This document shows positions 24,253 to 33,797 of a DNA stretch of 64,000 nt, piece after piece. Origin of the DNA: Roseateles_B sp041905785 (lineage in GTDB: Bacteria > Pseudomonadota > Gammaproteobacteria > Burkholderiales > Burkholderiaceae_C); assembly GCA_041905785.1 (NCBI GenBank), contig JAYRKJ010000014.1:62001-126000 (forward strand). The letters run 5' to 3'. Numbering within the stretch: the first letter of the stretch is position 1; the number at the start of each line of letters is the position of its first letter. The notes under the pieces were generated by a model. The model did not search any database. It saw only the letters and a program-made list of their open reading frames with translations, and was not told the DNA's origin. Position numbers and translations under genes: made by a program.

Positions 24253-27200
24253 TCAATCTTCCAGCAATGCAGCCAGCGCGGCGGCGGTCAGCACGGTGCC
24301 GCCGTCCTGGCCCTCCAGCATGCCCTCGGCCAGCCCGCGCTTGTCCCGATGCAGGGCGAGTATGCGCTCCTCCACGGAGCCTGCGGTGACGAGGCGGTAG
24401 ACCGTGACCGGTCGCTGCTGACCCATGCGGTGGGCGCGACCCGTGGCCTGGTCTTCGGCCGCCGGGTTCCACCAGGGATCGACGATCAGCACATAGTCCG
24501 CCATGGTGAGATTGAGCCCGAAGCCGCCGGCCTTCAGGCTGATGAGGAACAGCTCGCCATCGCCCTTCTGGAAGGCGGCCACCCGCCGAGCGCGTTCGGC
24601 CGCGGGCGTGCTGCCATCCAGGTACTGGTAGCGCAAGCCCAGTTCATCCAGGCGGGCGGCCAGCAGTTGGAGGTAGTCGGTGAACTGGCTGAAGACCAGC
24701 GCCTTGTGCTGCCCCTCGACGAGCTCCAGCACCAGGCGTTCAAACTCGGCCAACTTGGCGCCGCTGAGCTGCAGCTCCGGTGCGACCAGGCGCGGGTCGC
24801 AGGCGGCGCGGCGCAGCTTCATCAGTTCGGCCAGCACCTGCATTTGCGCACCCTTTTGCTGCTGTGCGGCTTCGCTGACCTTCTGCTGGGCCTGGCGGCG
24901 CAGCGCTTCGTTGAAAGCGTGCTCCTCCTCGCTGGGCTGAACCAGATGCAGGATTTCGGTGCGAGGCGGCAGGTCCTGCAGCACCTGGGCCTTGGTCCGC
25001 CGCAACAGGAAGGGTGCAATGATGCGGCGCAGGCGCTGCCGCACGGCCGGATCCTGCTGGCGTTCGATGGGGCCGGCAAAGCGCTGCTGGAACTGGGCGG
25101 CGGGGCCCAGCAAGCCGGAGTTGATCAGGTTCATCACCGACCAAAGCTCGGCCAGCCGGTTTTCCACTGGCGTGCCGGAGAGTGCGAGCTTGAAGTCCGC
25201 CTCCAGCTCGGCCACTGAACGGGCCCGCTTGGTGGCTGCATTCTTGAGCGCCTGAGCCTCGTCCATGACCAGGGTGGTCCAGCTGCGGGCGGCGAAGGCC
25301 TCGGCGTCCTGCTGGGCCAGCGCGTAGCTGGCAATGAGCAGGTCGCCCGGTCCCTGCTGCTCGATGCAGGCGCGGCGATCCGCCGCCTCGCTGTAGACCT
25401 GCGCGCGAAGGCCAGGCGCGAAGCGCCCTGCCTCTTCCGCCCAGTTGGCACAGACCGAGGTGGGCGCCAGTACCAGGGCCGGCCCAGTGTCGGCGCGGGT
25501 CAGCAGCAGGGCCAGTGTCTGGATGGTCTTGCCCAGGCCCATATCGTCGGCCAGGCATGCGCCCAGGCCGGCCTCGGCCAGCCGCATCATCCATCGATAG
25601 CCGTCCAGCTGATAACCGCGCAGCTCGGCCTGCAGCGCGGCAGGTGGGGCGGCCTGCAAATCCGCGGCGGCTGCCAGGCGGTCCACCCGCTCGCGCCAAC
25701 GCCTGTCGCCGCTGAGTTGCAGGCCTTCCTGCTGCTCCAGCCAGGGCGTGGCGGCCAGGGGCAGCTGCAGCGCCCCCTTCTTCTCCTGACCCAGGGCGTC
25801 CAGGTCCTGCAGTTGCTGGCGCAGTTGCTCGCTCAACGCCAGGTACTCGCCGTCGCCCAGACTGACAAAGCGGCTGCTGCTCTCGCGCAGCAAGCCCAGC
25901 AGGGTCTGGAGGCTCAGCACGCGTGCTTCGTCAACGCGCAACTCACCGTTCAGCGCCAGCCAATCGGTCTGGCTTTGTACCTGCAGCTGCAGTCCGTGCC
26001 TGGCCGCGTTGTGGAGTCGCAAAGCCTTGCCTTTGGGCCAGTCCACGCCCGCCACACCCGGCAGGTCGGGCAGCCGCTCCAGCACTTGCAGGGCCTGCTC
26101 GGCATCATCGAGTTGCCAAGGCAATTCCGGGGCGAGGCCAGCGTCCAGGAAGGGCAGCGCCTGCAGCAGCGCTTGGCGATGGGCTCGCTCGGCGGGCAGA
26201 TCGCGCTCCGTGGTCAGGCTTTCACCTTCGTGCATGCACATCAGGCGAGCGCGACCTTGGCCGGGGGCAACCAGGGGTCCGAATTCCGCGAAGGGCCTCA
26301 CCAGCAGCTGCATCTGCAGTCCGCCGCCCAGCGGACTGAGCTGCACACGCAGGCGCGAATCACCCGGCACAGGGCGGCCTGCCTGTGCGTCGCTGTGCAC
26401 CTCGAAATGAGCGGACAACACCTGCAGCGCGCTGGCCAGCTCTGCCTGAGCGCTTGCCGGCACAGTCCAGCCTTCGGCCAGCAGCTCTGCGACGCGGCGC
26501 TGGGCGGGCTGGATGCGGATCAGCCGTGCGCGCTGCGGGCCCTCCATCTGCACCAACAGGCTGTTGCGATGGTCGATGAGCCGCTGGCGCTCGTCCTGCG
26601 ACCAGTAGCCCTCCGGCAGCCGAGGCGGCGTGCTGAACAGCAGGGACGGCTGGAGCACGAACCGGTACGCGGGACCTTGTGGTCCGTCGATCTGCAGCAG
26701 CTGCAGCTCGGGCTGGGCTTCAAGCAGCTCAAGCCACTGGCCCGGGGCATGGGAGAGCATGAGGCGCGGGTGGCCCAGCAGCTCAGGCAGACTGGCAATG
26801 GGGTCCAGATACAGGTCCCGCGCCGTGCCATGCGGGATGCGCTGAATGTGGCGCAGCAAGGCCGCGTCCCGGCTGTGCAGGCCCGTGCGCTTTTGCAAGG
26901 TGCCAAGGCTCAGCGGCTTGAGCTTGCCAGGTCCGCGGGCGCCGTGGCTCAGTTCCCGTGGTTCCAAGGTCACGGGACGGCCTTGCTCGTCCAGCGTCAG
27001 GCTCCAGCACAGCTCGCAGCCTTTGTCCGCCGCTCCCGGGCCCGAGGCCTCGGGCTTCATGGCCATGATGGCGCTCAAGGCGTCGCGCCAAGCCTCGCGG
27101 GGCCCGCCCATCAGGGCCGCTGGCTGAGGCTTCCCGGCAGGCCAGGCGCTGTCCTCGGGCAGGCCCAGGCGCTGCGCGGCCTGGTTCAGCAGGGCCCGCC

Positions 27201-28566
27201 AGAGATGCCGGCGCTGCTGGCTCAAGGCATTGCGCAGTGCCTGCAGATGGGCAGCAGTCCAGGCATCGGCACCGCGGCCCAGCCAGGCTGCGGCGATCAG
27301 CCGTTGGGCCAGAAGAAAGGGCGATGGAGGGGACCAGACGTCGCCGCTCTCAGGGTGGAAGGCCTCGGTGATCAGGCGTTCGTCCCCCAGTCTCACCGCA
27401 ATGGCATGGGCCCAGAGCCCCCAGGCGCTGTTCCCGGCATTGGGCTTGCGACTGCCGGCCTCGGCGAGGCAGAACTTGCGCGCCAGCGACCAGTGCTCCG
27501 CGTCGGGACTCAGCACCAGGCTCAGTACATGCAGCTGCAGCAGTTCGTCGGGCAGCAGCTGCTTGCGCTGCTTGCTCATCGATCGGGCGGCCTTGAGCGT
27601 TTGCTCGAAACCTTCGCGGGCCGCAGCCAGGCGCCCGTCCAGCAGGGCGCGGGCGGCTCGCAGCGCCTCAGGGAGCAGGCCCTCCAGCGGAGCCAGCAGC
27701 CGCTCGCTGGCGTTCATCTCCAGGTCCAGCTGCTGGCGCAGGCCCAGACACAGGCGCAAAGTCAAATCCAGCGCTTGAGGCTGCCGGTCGAAGCGGGCCT
27801 GCAGCCAGTCACACACCAGGGGCGTCGCCGGGTGCGCGGGCTGGAGCAGCAGGTCGATGCCGATGCTGCTCACCAACGTCGGGTCCAGGGTTTCGAACAA
27901 ATCGGGCAGCCAGGGCTGGGTGGCGGCGTGGATCAGCAGTCCTGGGCTGTCCAGGGAGCTGGTGCCGATGTCATCCAGCGCGAGGTCCAGGGCTTCCGCG
28001 CTCATGCCGGAGAACAGCATCTGGCGCAGCAGGTGCAGGGGCTCGTCGGGATGGCGCCAGCTCAGCCAGCCCAGGCTCTGGCGATCCGGCGAGCCTGCAG
28101 CGCCGCAGTACAGCCAGACTGTCCAGCGCCAGTACCGTTTGGCCTGCTCGCGGTTCAGCAGCAGCGACTGCAGGCGCCGCTGGTGGCGCTCGTCGGCAAG
28201 ATCGACCGAGTAGCCCTGACCGTCGATCGAGAGCAGCAGGCCCTGCGCGTGCAAATGACGCAGGCAGGCGCGCACCCGCTGCGGGTTGATCTGTGTACCG
28301 TTGGCACGCTGGCGCCCGGCGACCTGCAGCCAACTGGCCATGCCCGCAGCACCGCGAGTCAGTGCACCAAGCACGGCAGCATCAAGCACGGCCTCAAGCT
28401 CCTCCGCTTCAGGCTGGATGGCATCTGCCGATGGCTGGGTGGAGGCCGTCGCCTGCCCTTCATGACGGGCGCGCTGGATGGCGTCCAGCAGGTCCTGCCG
28501 GCTGAGGGTGCGGCCGTCGTTCAGCTGGAACATCAGGTCCGGGGAAGGAGGGGGTTTGCGAGCCAT
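24253..28566 (-). CDS. Large SNF2/RapA-type DEAD/H helicase
   Basis: This 1437-residue protein carries a complete SNF2 ATPase at about residues 990-1437. Motif I is DDMGLGKT (Lys1013), motif II is DEAQ in TTLVMDEAQALKN, SGTPVENRL is motif III, and motifs V and VI are LKAGGFGLNL and ATGRAHRMGQ. The first 950 residues have no motif I can name and are helical with many Leu and Gln. Bacterial SNF2 proteins remodel nucleoprotein complexes or recycle RNA polymerase; some belong to defence systems. ATG 28564-28566 is used; an upstream Met would run into the divergent gene's leader. It is divergent from the alpha-2-macroglobulin gene. Confidence 0.92.
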   Translation of the reverse strand: MARKPPPSPDLMFQLNDGRTLSRQDLLDAIQRARHEGQATASTQPSADAIQPEAEELEAVLDAAVLGALTRGAAGMASWLQVAGRQRANGTQINPQRVRACLRHLHAQGLLLSIDGQGYSVDLADERHQRRLQSLLLNREQAKRYWRWTVWLYCGAAGSPDRQSLGWLSWRHPDEPLHLLRQMLFSGMSAEALDLALDDIGTSSLDSPGLLIHAATQPWLPDLFETLDPTLVSSIGIDLLLQPAHPATPLVCDWLQARFDRQPQALDLTLRLCLGLRQQLDLEMNASERLLAPLEGLLPEALRAARALLDGRLAAAREGFEQTLKAARSMSKQRKQLLPDELLQLHVLSLVLSPDAEHWSLARKFCLAEAGSRKPNAGNSAWGLWAHAIAVRLGDERLITEAFHPESGDVWSPPSPFLLAQRLIAAAWLGRGADAWTAAHLQALRNALSQQRRHLWRALLNQAAQRLGLPEDSAWPAGKPQPAALMGGPREAWRDALSAIMAMKPEASGPGAADKGCELCWSLTLDEQGRPVTLEPRELSHGARGPGKLKPLSLGTLQKRTGLHSRDAALLRHIQRIPHGTARDLYLDPIASLPELLGHPRLMLSHAPGQWLELLEAQPELQLLQIDGPQGPAYRFVLQPSLLFSTPPRLPEGYWSQDERQRLIDHRNSLLVQMEGPQRARLIRIQPAQRRVAELLAEGWTVPASAQAELASALQVLSAHFEVHSDAQAGRPVPGDSRLRVQLSPLGGGLQMQLLVRPFAEFGPLVAPGQGRARLMCMHEGESLTTERDLPAERAHRQALLQALPFLDAGLAPELPWQLDDAEQALQVLERLPDLPGVAGVDWPKGKALRLHNAARHGLQLQVQSQTDWLALNGELRVDEARVLSLQTLLGLLRESSSRFVSLGDGEYLALSEQLRQQLQDLDALGQEKKGALQLPLAATPWLEQQEGLQLSGDRRWRERVDRLAAAADLQAAPPAALQAELRGYQLDGYRWMMRLAEAGLGACLADDMGLGKTIQTLALLLTRADTGPALVLAPTSVCANWAEEAGRFAPGLRAQVYSEAADRRACIEQQGPGDLLIASYALAQQDAEAFAARSWTTLVMDEAQALKNAATKRARSVAELEADFKLALSGTPVENRLAELWSVMNLINSGLLGPAAQFQQRFAGPIERQQDPAVRQRLRRIIAPFLLRRTKAQVLQDLPPRTEILHLVQPSEEEHAFNEALRRQAQQKVSEAAQQQKGAQMQVLAELMKLRRAACDPRLVAPELQLSGAKLAEFERLVLELVEGQHKALVFSQFTDYLQLLAARLDELGLRYQYLDGSTPAAERARRVAAFQKGDGELFLISLKAGGFGLNLTMADYVLIVDPWWNPAAEDQATGRAHRMGQQRPVTVYRLVTAGSVEERILALHRDKRGLAEGMLEGQDGGTVLTAAALAALLED

Positions 28567-28655
28567 GGTGCGAATCAAGGCAAGCTCGGCAGTATGCCTG
28601 CAGCGCCGCGCACTACACTGCGCCGACCCCGGAACGAGCCGGGCGGGAGAGATCG

Positions 28656-31600
28656 ATGGCAACGGTATCCAAGGGACTGAAGATCCTGGCCGGGCTGGGC
28701 CTGGCCGCTGCAGCGGTGGCGGGCGGCTGGTGGGCCACGCATCACGGGCGTCCGGGCCTGGGCGGAGGCAGCCCGGGTGTGGCCGCGGAGGAGGAGTCGC
28801 CGAGTGCGCCCTTCGCGCTGGCGGACTGCAAGGCCCGCTTGTTCGACGGCTCGCCCGCGATCGCCGTGATGTTCACCCAGGCCCTGGCCGGCGGGCAGGA
28901 CTTCGGCAAGCTGCTCACGGCCACGGAATCCGCCCCCAACGAAGACGCCGACAAGGCCAAGCCCGTCGAGGCGCGCTGGGTGCTGGGCGACAACCCGCGC
29001 GTGCTCTATCTCCCCTACGTCAAGCCTGAGCGCAAGTTCCGCGTGCAGATGAAGGGCGAGCTCGCCGCCAAGGCCGGCGCAACGCTGGCCACGGCCCAGC
29101 GTTGCGAGGTGGCGAGCGAGGCCATGCCCGATGCCTACTACTTCGCCAGCCGCGGCACCGTGCTGCCGGCCGAGATCAATGGCGGCCTGCCGGTCGTGAC
29201 CGTCAACACGCCCGAGGTGGACGTGCAGTTCCTGCGCATCCGCCCCGAGCACCTCGGCAGCTTTCTGGACCAGGTCGGCGGGCGCCGCGAGCGTCCGCGT
29301 GCGGCCAGCTACGAAGAAGGCAGCGAGGAGTACGAAGGCGGCTACTACTACGAGGACTCGGGCCGGCGCCTGAAGGGCACGACCTCCGGCTATGTGCTGG
29401 ACCAGTTGCGCGGCATGTCCGACAGCGTCTACCTCGGCCGCTTCACGACCGATGCGCGCCCCAACCGGCGCAATGTGTCCTTCCTGCCGGTCGAGCGCAT
29501 CACGGAGCTGCAGGAGCCGGGCATCTACGTGGCGGTGATGAACACGCCGGGCCGCTTTGGCTGGGACTACCAGGTCACGCACTTCTACGTCACCGACATC
29601 GGCCTGCACCTGCGCCGCCATGCCGCGCAGCTGGACGTCTTCGCCACCTCGCTCAAGAGCGGCACGGCGCTGTCCGGCGTCGAGCTCACGCTGGTGGACG
29701 AGGCCGGCAAGGCCCTGCAGCAAGTCAGCAGCGACGGCCAGGGCCATGGCGTCTTCACCCAGAAGCTGGACAAGGCCCGCATCGTGCTGGCCAAGCGAGG
29801 CAAGGAGATGTCGGTGCTGTCGCTGGGCGAGGCGGCGCTGGACCTTTCGGAGTTCGACGCCGTCGGGCATCCGTCCCGCAACAACAAGCTGTTCGTCTAT
29901 GCCGGGCGCGATCTCTACCGGCCCGGCGAGAGCTTCCAGGCCTCGGTGCTGGCGCGCGACGCCGACGGTCGCGCCTGGACCAAGCCCGTCCCCCTGACCC
30001 TGAGCCTCAAGAAGCCCGACGGCAGCAACGCCGCGACCCTGCTGGTCCGCCCCGGCGCGGCCGGCGCCGGCTACTACCAGCAGGCCATCGCGTTGCCGGC
30101 CGACGCGCCCACGGGCCGCTGGCAGCTGCAGGCCCGCGTGGACCCGGCTGCCAAGCAGCCGGATGCGCAGTGGGGCTTCCAGGTCGAGGAGTTTCTGCCC
30201 GAGCGCATGAAGCTGCAGCTCAGCGCCTCCGAGGCCGTGCTGACGGGCGATGCCGAGTTGGCCGTCGACGTGCAGGGCGACTACCTCTACGGTGCGCCCG
30301 CCGCGGGCAACCGCGTGCAGGCCAGCCTTTACAGCGAGCGCCAGGTCAATCCGCTGGCGCGAGCGCTGCCCGGTTTCATCTTCGGGGACTTCGCTGACGA
30401 CAAGGCGAAGAAGCGTGTCGATGCTGGCGACACCGAGCTGGACGAGAAGGGCCACGCCGCCCTGAGCTTCAAGACCGAGCTGACCGAGCGCAGCTCGCCC
30501 ATGCTGCTGCGCACCAGCGTCAGCCTGCTGGAAAGCGGCGGCCGGCCGGTGGTGCGCTCCATCGAGCGCAGCTGGTGGCCGGCCGAGCAGCTGGTGGCCA
30601 TCCGCCCGCTCTTTGACCGCAACGTCGTGCAGGAAGGCGGCATGGCCGAGTTCGAAGTCACCCGCGTCGACGCCGCCGGCAAGTTCCACGCGGCGGCCGA
30701 TCTGCAGCTCAAGCTCATCTACGAGGAGCGGCAGTGGTACTGGCGCTATGACGACAGCCGCGGCTGGCACTCCGGCTTTAACACGCAGGAAGAGCTGGTG
30801 GAAGCCCGCCAGCTCAAGCTGGACAAGCGCAGCAAGATCGCCCTGCCGGTGCGCTGGGGCCGCTACCGCCTGGAGATCGCGGACCCGGCCACGCAGGAGA
30901 CCCTTCGCTACGGCTTCTACGCCGGCTGGGGCGCGCAGGACGCCGACGACGTCGGCAACCGTCCCGACCGCGTGCAGCTCAAGCTGGAGGGCGCGCCCTT
31001 CAAGCCGGGCCAGAAGGCCAAGCTGGAGATCAAGCCGCCGCATGACGGCGAGGCCCTGGTGACGGTCGAGGGCGACCGCGTGCTCTGGAGCGACCGCATC
31101 TCGGTCAAGGCCCGCGGCACCACGGTCGAGATCCCCGTGGCCGAGGACTGGCAGCGCCACGACCTCTACGTCACCGTGGCCGCCTTCCGCCCCGGCAGCC
31201 AGGGCGACAAGGTCACGCCGGCCCGCGCCCTGGGCCTGGTGCATCTGCCGCTGTGGCGCGAGGACCGCAAGCCCAAGGTGGAGCTGGTGGCGCCCCCGAA
31301 GGCCACGCCGGAGCAGTCCCTGCCCGTCAAGGTCAAGGTGCCGCAGCTGGCCGGCAAGCAGGCCCTCGTGACCGTGTCCGCGGTGGACGTGGGCATCCTC
31401 AACATCACCCGCTTCAAGACCCCGGACCCGCAGGACTTCTTCTTCGGCAAGCACCGCTACGGCGCTGACCTGCTGGACGTCTACGGCAAGGTGATCGAGC
31501 GCATGGAGGGCAATGCCGCCCGCCAGCGCTTCGGCGGTGACGCCGGCAAGCGGGACACCCAGAGCATGCCGCGCAAGGTGCTGCTGGTGGATCTCTTCAG

Positions 31601-33737
31601 CGGCCCGGTGCAGCTTGATGCCAAGGGCGAGGCCACGGTCAGCTTCAAACTGCCGGACTTCAACGGCACCCTGCGCGTGATGGCGGTGGTGTCCAGCGCC
31701 GACAGCTACGGCAGCGCCCAGGCCGAGACCGTGGTGGCCGCGCCCCTGGTGGCCGAGCTCTCCATGCCGCGTTTCCTCGCACCAGGCGACAAGGCGACCA
31801 TCGCGCTCGATGTGAGCAACCTCTCGGGCAGCGCCCGCGAGGTCAAGGTGCGCCTGGAAGCCGACGGCCCGCTGCGCGTGGCCACACAGCCCGAGCCCGT
31901 GCAGCTGGCGGACAAGCAGCGCAAGGTGTTGAGCTTCCAGGTCGAGGCGACCGAGGCCGCGGGGCTGGTGCCGCTGAAGCTGCACGTGCAGGCCGGCGAC
32001 CTCAAGCTCACGCGCGAGGCCGCGCTGCAGCTGCAGCCGCTGACCCCGCCCGTGCACGAGCTCAAGCGCATGCGCCTGGAGCCCGGCGCCACGATGAAGC
32101 TGGATGCCAACCTGCTCGATGGCTACTGGGGCGGCTCGGCCAGCGCCACGCTGAGCCTGTCCGACAAGCCGCCCATTGACATCCGCGAGCAGGTCAAGGG
32201 GCTGCTGGGCTATCCCTACGGCTGCCTGGAGCAGACCACCAGCAGCGCCTACCCGCTGGCCATGATCGACGAGGAGGCCGCCAAGGCCTTCGGCATGACG
32301 CCCGTGCCGCGCGAGGAGCGGGCCAAGCGGCTGGACAGCGCCTTCGGCCGCCTGGCCGGCATGCAGCAGGCCAAGGGCGGCTTTGGCCTGTGGAGCAACA
32401 CCAGTCCCTACGAGGCCTGGCTGTCGGCTTACGTGACCGGCTTCCTGCAGGACGCCAAGGACGCCGGCTTCGCCCCGCCCGAGAGCATGCTCAGCCGCTC
32501 CATGGACAACCTCCTGGAGCAGTTCCAGCGCAGCCCCGGCCAGCAGACCCAGCCGCCCAAGGATCCCAAGCGGGACGACAAGGGCCGCGTGGCCAGCTAC
32601 AGCGACATCGAGCTGATCCGCATCGCCCACCAGCGCTTCGCCGAGGCGGCTCACGCGGGCTATGTACTGGCGCGCGCTCAGAAAGCGCCGCTGGCCACGC
32701 TCAAGACCCTGCACGAGCAGTACCGCGGCAATGCCCGTTCGCCCCTGCCCCTGATCCACCTGGGCCTGGCCCTGAAGCTCATGGGCGACGAGACCCGGGC
32801 GAAGCAGGCGCTGGACGAAGGCGTGAAGCGCGCTTACGGCATCAACCCCTCCCTGGCTCCGGCGCAGGAGTGGTGGTGGTGGGAGGAATGGCTGGGCGAC
32901 TACGGCAGCCGCGTGCGCGACCAGGCCATGGCCTACGCACTGCTGGCCCGCCACGGCATCCAGCATGAGCGCCGCGAGGGCCTGCTCTTCGATCTGGCAG
33001 GCGACTTCGACCGCCGCCGCTACTTCTCCACCCAGGAGCGCCTGGCGCTGGTCCTGGCGGTGCGAAGCGCCCATGGCCAGGCCGGCGGCGAGGGCTGGAG
33101 CGCCAGCCTGCAGACCGGCACGGCCGCGTCCGACGCGCTGAGCGGCAAGGAAACGCTGCAGCGCGACGTCCCGGGTGCCAAGCTCAAGGCTGGCACGGTG
33201 CTGAAGAACGAGGGCAAGGGCTCGCTCTTCGTCGAGCTTCATGCGCAGGGCTACCCCACCAAGCCGCTGCCGCCGCAGACCGACGCCATCGTGGTCGAGC
33301 GCGGCCTCTTCACCACGGAGGGCAAGCCCGTCACGACGCGCCAGTTCACGACGGGTGAGATGCTGATCGTGCGGCTGCGCGTCTCGGCCAAGCGCCCCAT
33401 CAAGGACGGCCTGATCGTGGACCGCATCCCGGCTGGCTTCGAGGTGGAGAACCTCAACCTCAGCCAGGGCCCGCAGGCGGGCGAGTTCGCGGTGGAGGGG
33501 CAGAACATCGCCCAGGCCAATGCGAATGCGCGCATCGTGCACACCGAGTACCGCGACGACCGCTTCGTCGCCGCCGCCCGCTTGGACGGCCATGCTTTGG
33601 ATGTCTTCTACCTCGTGCGCGTGGTGACGCCCGGCCGCTACCAGGTGCCCGCGCCTTTTGCCGAGGACATGTACCGGCCGGAGCTGCGCGGCATCGGCAA
33701 GAGCGAGGCGGACATCGTCGTGAACAACAAGAAGTGA
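28656..33737 (+). CDS. Bacterial alpha-2-macroglobulin (YfhM-like)
   Basis: This 1693-residue envelope protein is thought to trap foreign proteases and shield the periplasm. The N terminus is a hydrophobic anchor (residues about 8-27) without a lipobox cysteine, unlike lipoprotein YfhM. Macroglobulin-type beta domains follow, then the thioester domain with the reactive motif CLEQ (Cys1190, Gln1193) inside GYPYGCLEQTTSSAYPL, and a C-terminal receptor-like beta domain. TACACT at about 28614-28619 and GGGAGAG before ATG 28656 make a plausible promoter and ribosome site. It is followed after 60 bp by pbpC, the usual pairing that couples protease defence with cell-wall repair. Confidence 0.95.
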   Translation: MATVSKGLKILAGLGLAAAAVAGGWWATHHGRPGLGGGSPGVAAEEESPSAPFALADCKARLFDGSPAIAVMFTQALAGGQDFGKLLTATESAPNEDADKAKPVEARWVLGDNPRVLYLPYVKPERKFRVQMKGELAAKAGATLATAQRCEVASEAMPDAYYFASRGTVLPAEINGGLPVVTVNTPEVDVQFLRIRPEHLGSFLDQVGGRRERPRAASYEEGSEEYEGGYYYEDSGRRLKGTTSGYVLDQLRGMSDSVYLGRFTTDARPNRRNVSFLPVERITELQEPGIYVAVMNTPGRFGWDYQVTHFYVTDIGLHLRRHAAQLDVFATSLKSGTALSGVELTLVDEAGKALQQVSSDGQGHGVFTQKLDKARIVLAKRGKEMSVLSLGEAALDLSEFDAVGHPSRNNKLFVYAGRDLYRPGESFQASVLARDADGRAWTKPVPLTLSLKKPDGSNAATLLVRPGAAGAGYYQQAIALPADAPTGRWQLQARVDPAAKQPDAQWGFQVEEFLPERMKLQLSASEAVLTGDAELAVDVQGDYLYGAPAAGNRVQASLYSERQVNPLARALPGFIFGDFADDKAKKRVDAGDTELDEKGHAALSFKTELTERSSPMLLRTSVSLLESGGRPVVRSIERSWWPAEQLVAIRPLFDRNVVQEGGMAEFEVTRVDAAGKFHAAADLQLKLIYEERQWYWRYDDSRGWHSGFNTQEELVEARQLKLDKRSKIALPVRWGRYRLEIADPATQETLRYGFYAGWGAQDADDVGNRPDRVQLKLEGAPFKPGQKAKLEIKPPHDGEALVTVEGDRVLWSDRISVKARGTTVEIPVAEDWQRHDLYVTVAAFRPGSQGDKVTPARALGLVHLPLWREDRKPKVELVAPPKATPEQSLPVKVKVPQLAGKQALVTVSAVDVGILNITRFKTPDPQDFFFGKHRYGADLLDVYGKVIERMEGNAARQRFGGDAGKRDTQSMPRKVLLVDLFSGPVQLDAKGEATVSFKLPDFNGTLRVMAVVSSADSYGSAQAETVVAAPLVAELSMPRFLAPGDKATIALDVSNLSGSAREVKVRLEADGPLRVATQPEPVQLADKQRKVLSFQVEATEAAGLVPLKLHVQAGDLKLTREAALQLQPLTPPVHELKRMRLEPGATMKLDANLLDGYWGGSASATLSLSDKPPIDIREQVKGLLGYPYGCLEQTTSSAYPLAMIDEEAAKAFGMTPVPREERAKRLDSAFGRLAGMQQAKGGFGLWSNTSPYEAWLSAYVTGFLQDAKDAGFAPPESMLSRSMDNLLEQFQRSPGQQTQPPKDPKRDDKGRVASYSDIELIRIAHQRFAEAAHAGYVLARAQKAPLATLKTLHEQYRGNARSPLPLIHLGLALKLMGDETRAKQALDEGVKRAYGINPSLAPAQEWWWWEEWLGDYGSRVRDQAMAYALLARHGIQHERREGLLFDLAGDFDRRRYFSTQERLALVLAVRSAHGQAGGEGWSASLQTGTAASDALSGKETLQRDVPGAKLKAGTVLKNEGKGSLFVELHAQGYPTKPLPPQTDAIVVERGLFTTEGKPVTTRQFTTGEMLIVRLRVSAKRPIKDGLIVDRIPAGFEVENLNLSQGPQAGEFAVEGQNIAQANANARIVHTEYRDDRFVAAARLDGHALDVFYLVRVVTPGRYQVPAPFAEDMYRPELRGIGKSEADIVVNNKK

Positions 33738-33797
33738 AGCCGTGCCTTTGCAACGCATGCCGGGGGCCCGTGCTGAGTTCGCGTGGGTGAAGGCACC

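Noticed and set aside
25717..28680. Open frame of 987 codons on the plus strand
   Set aside because: It is antisense to the large SNF2 gene, which has all its helicase motifs; the plus-strand translation has no recognisable domain.
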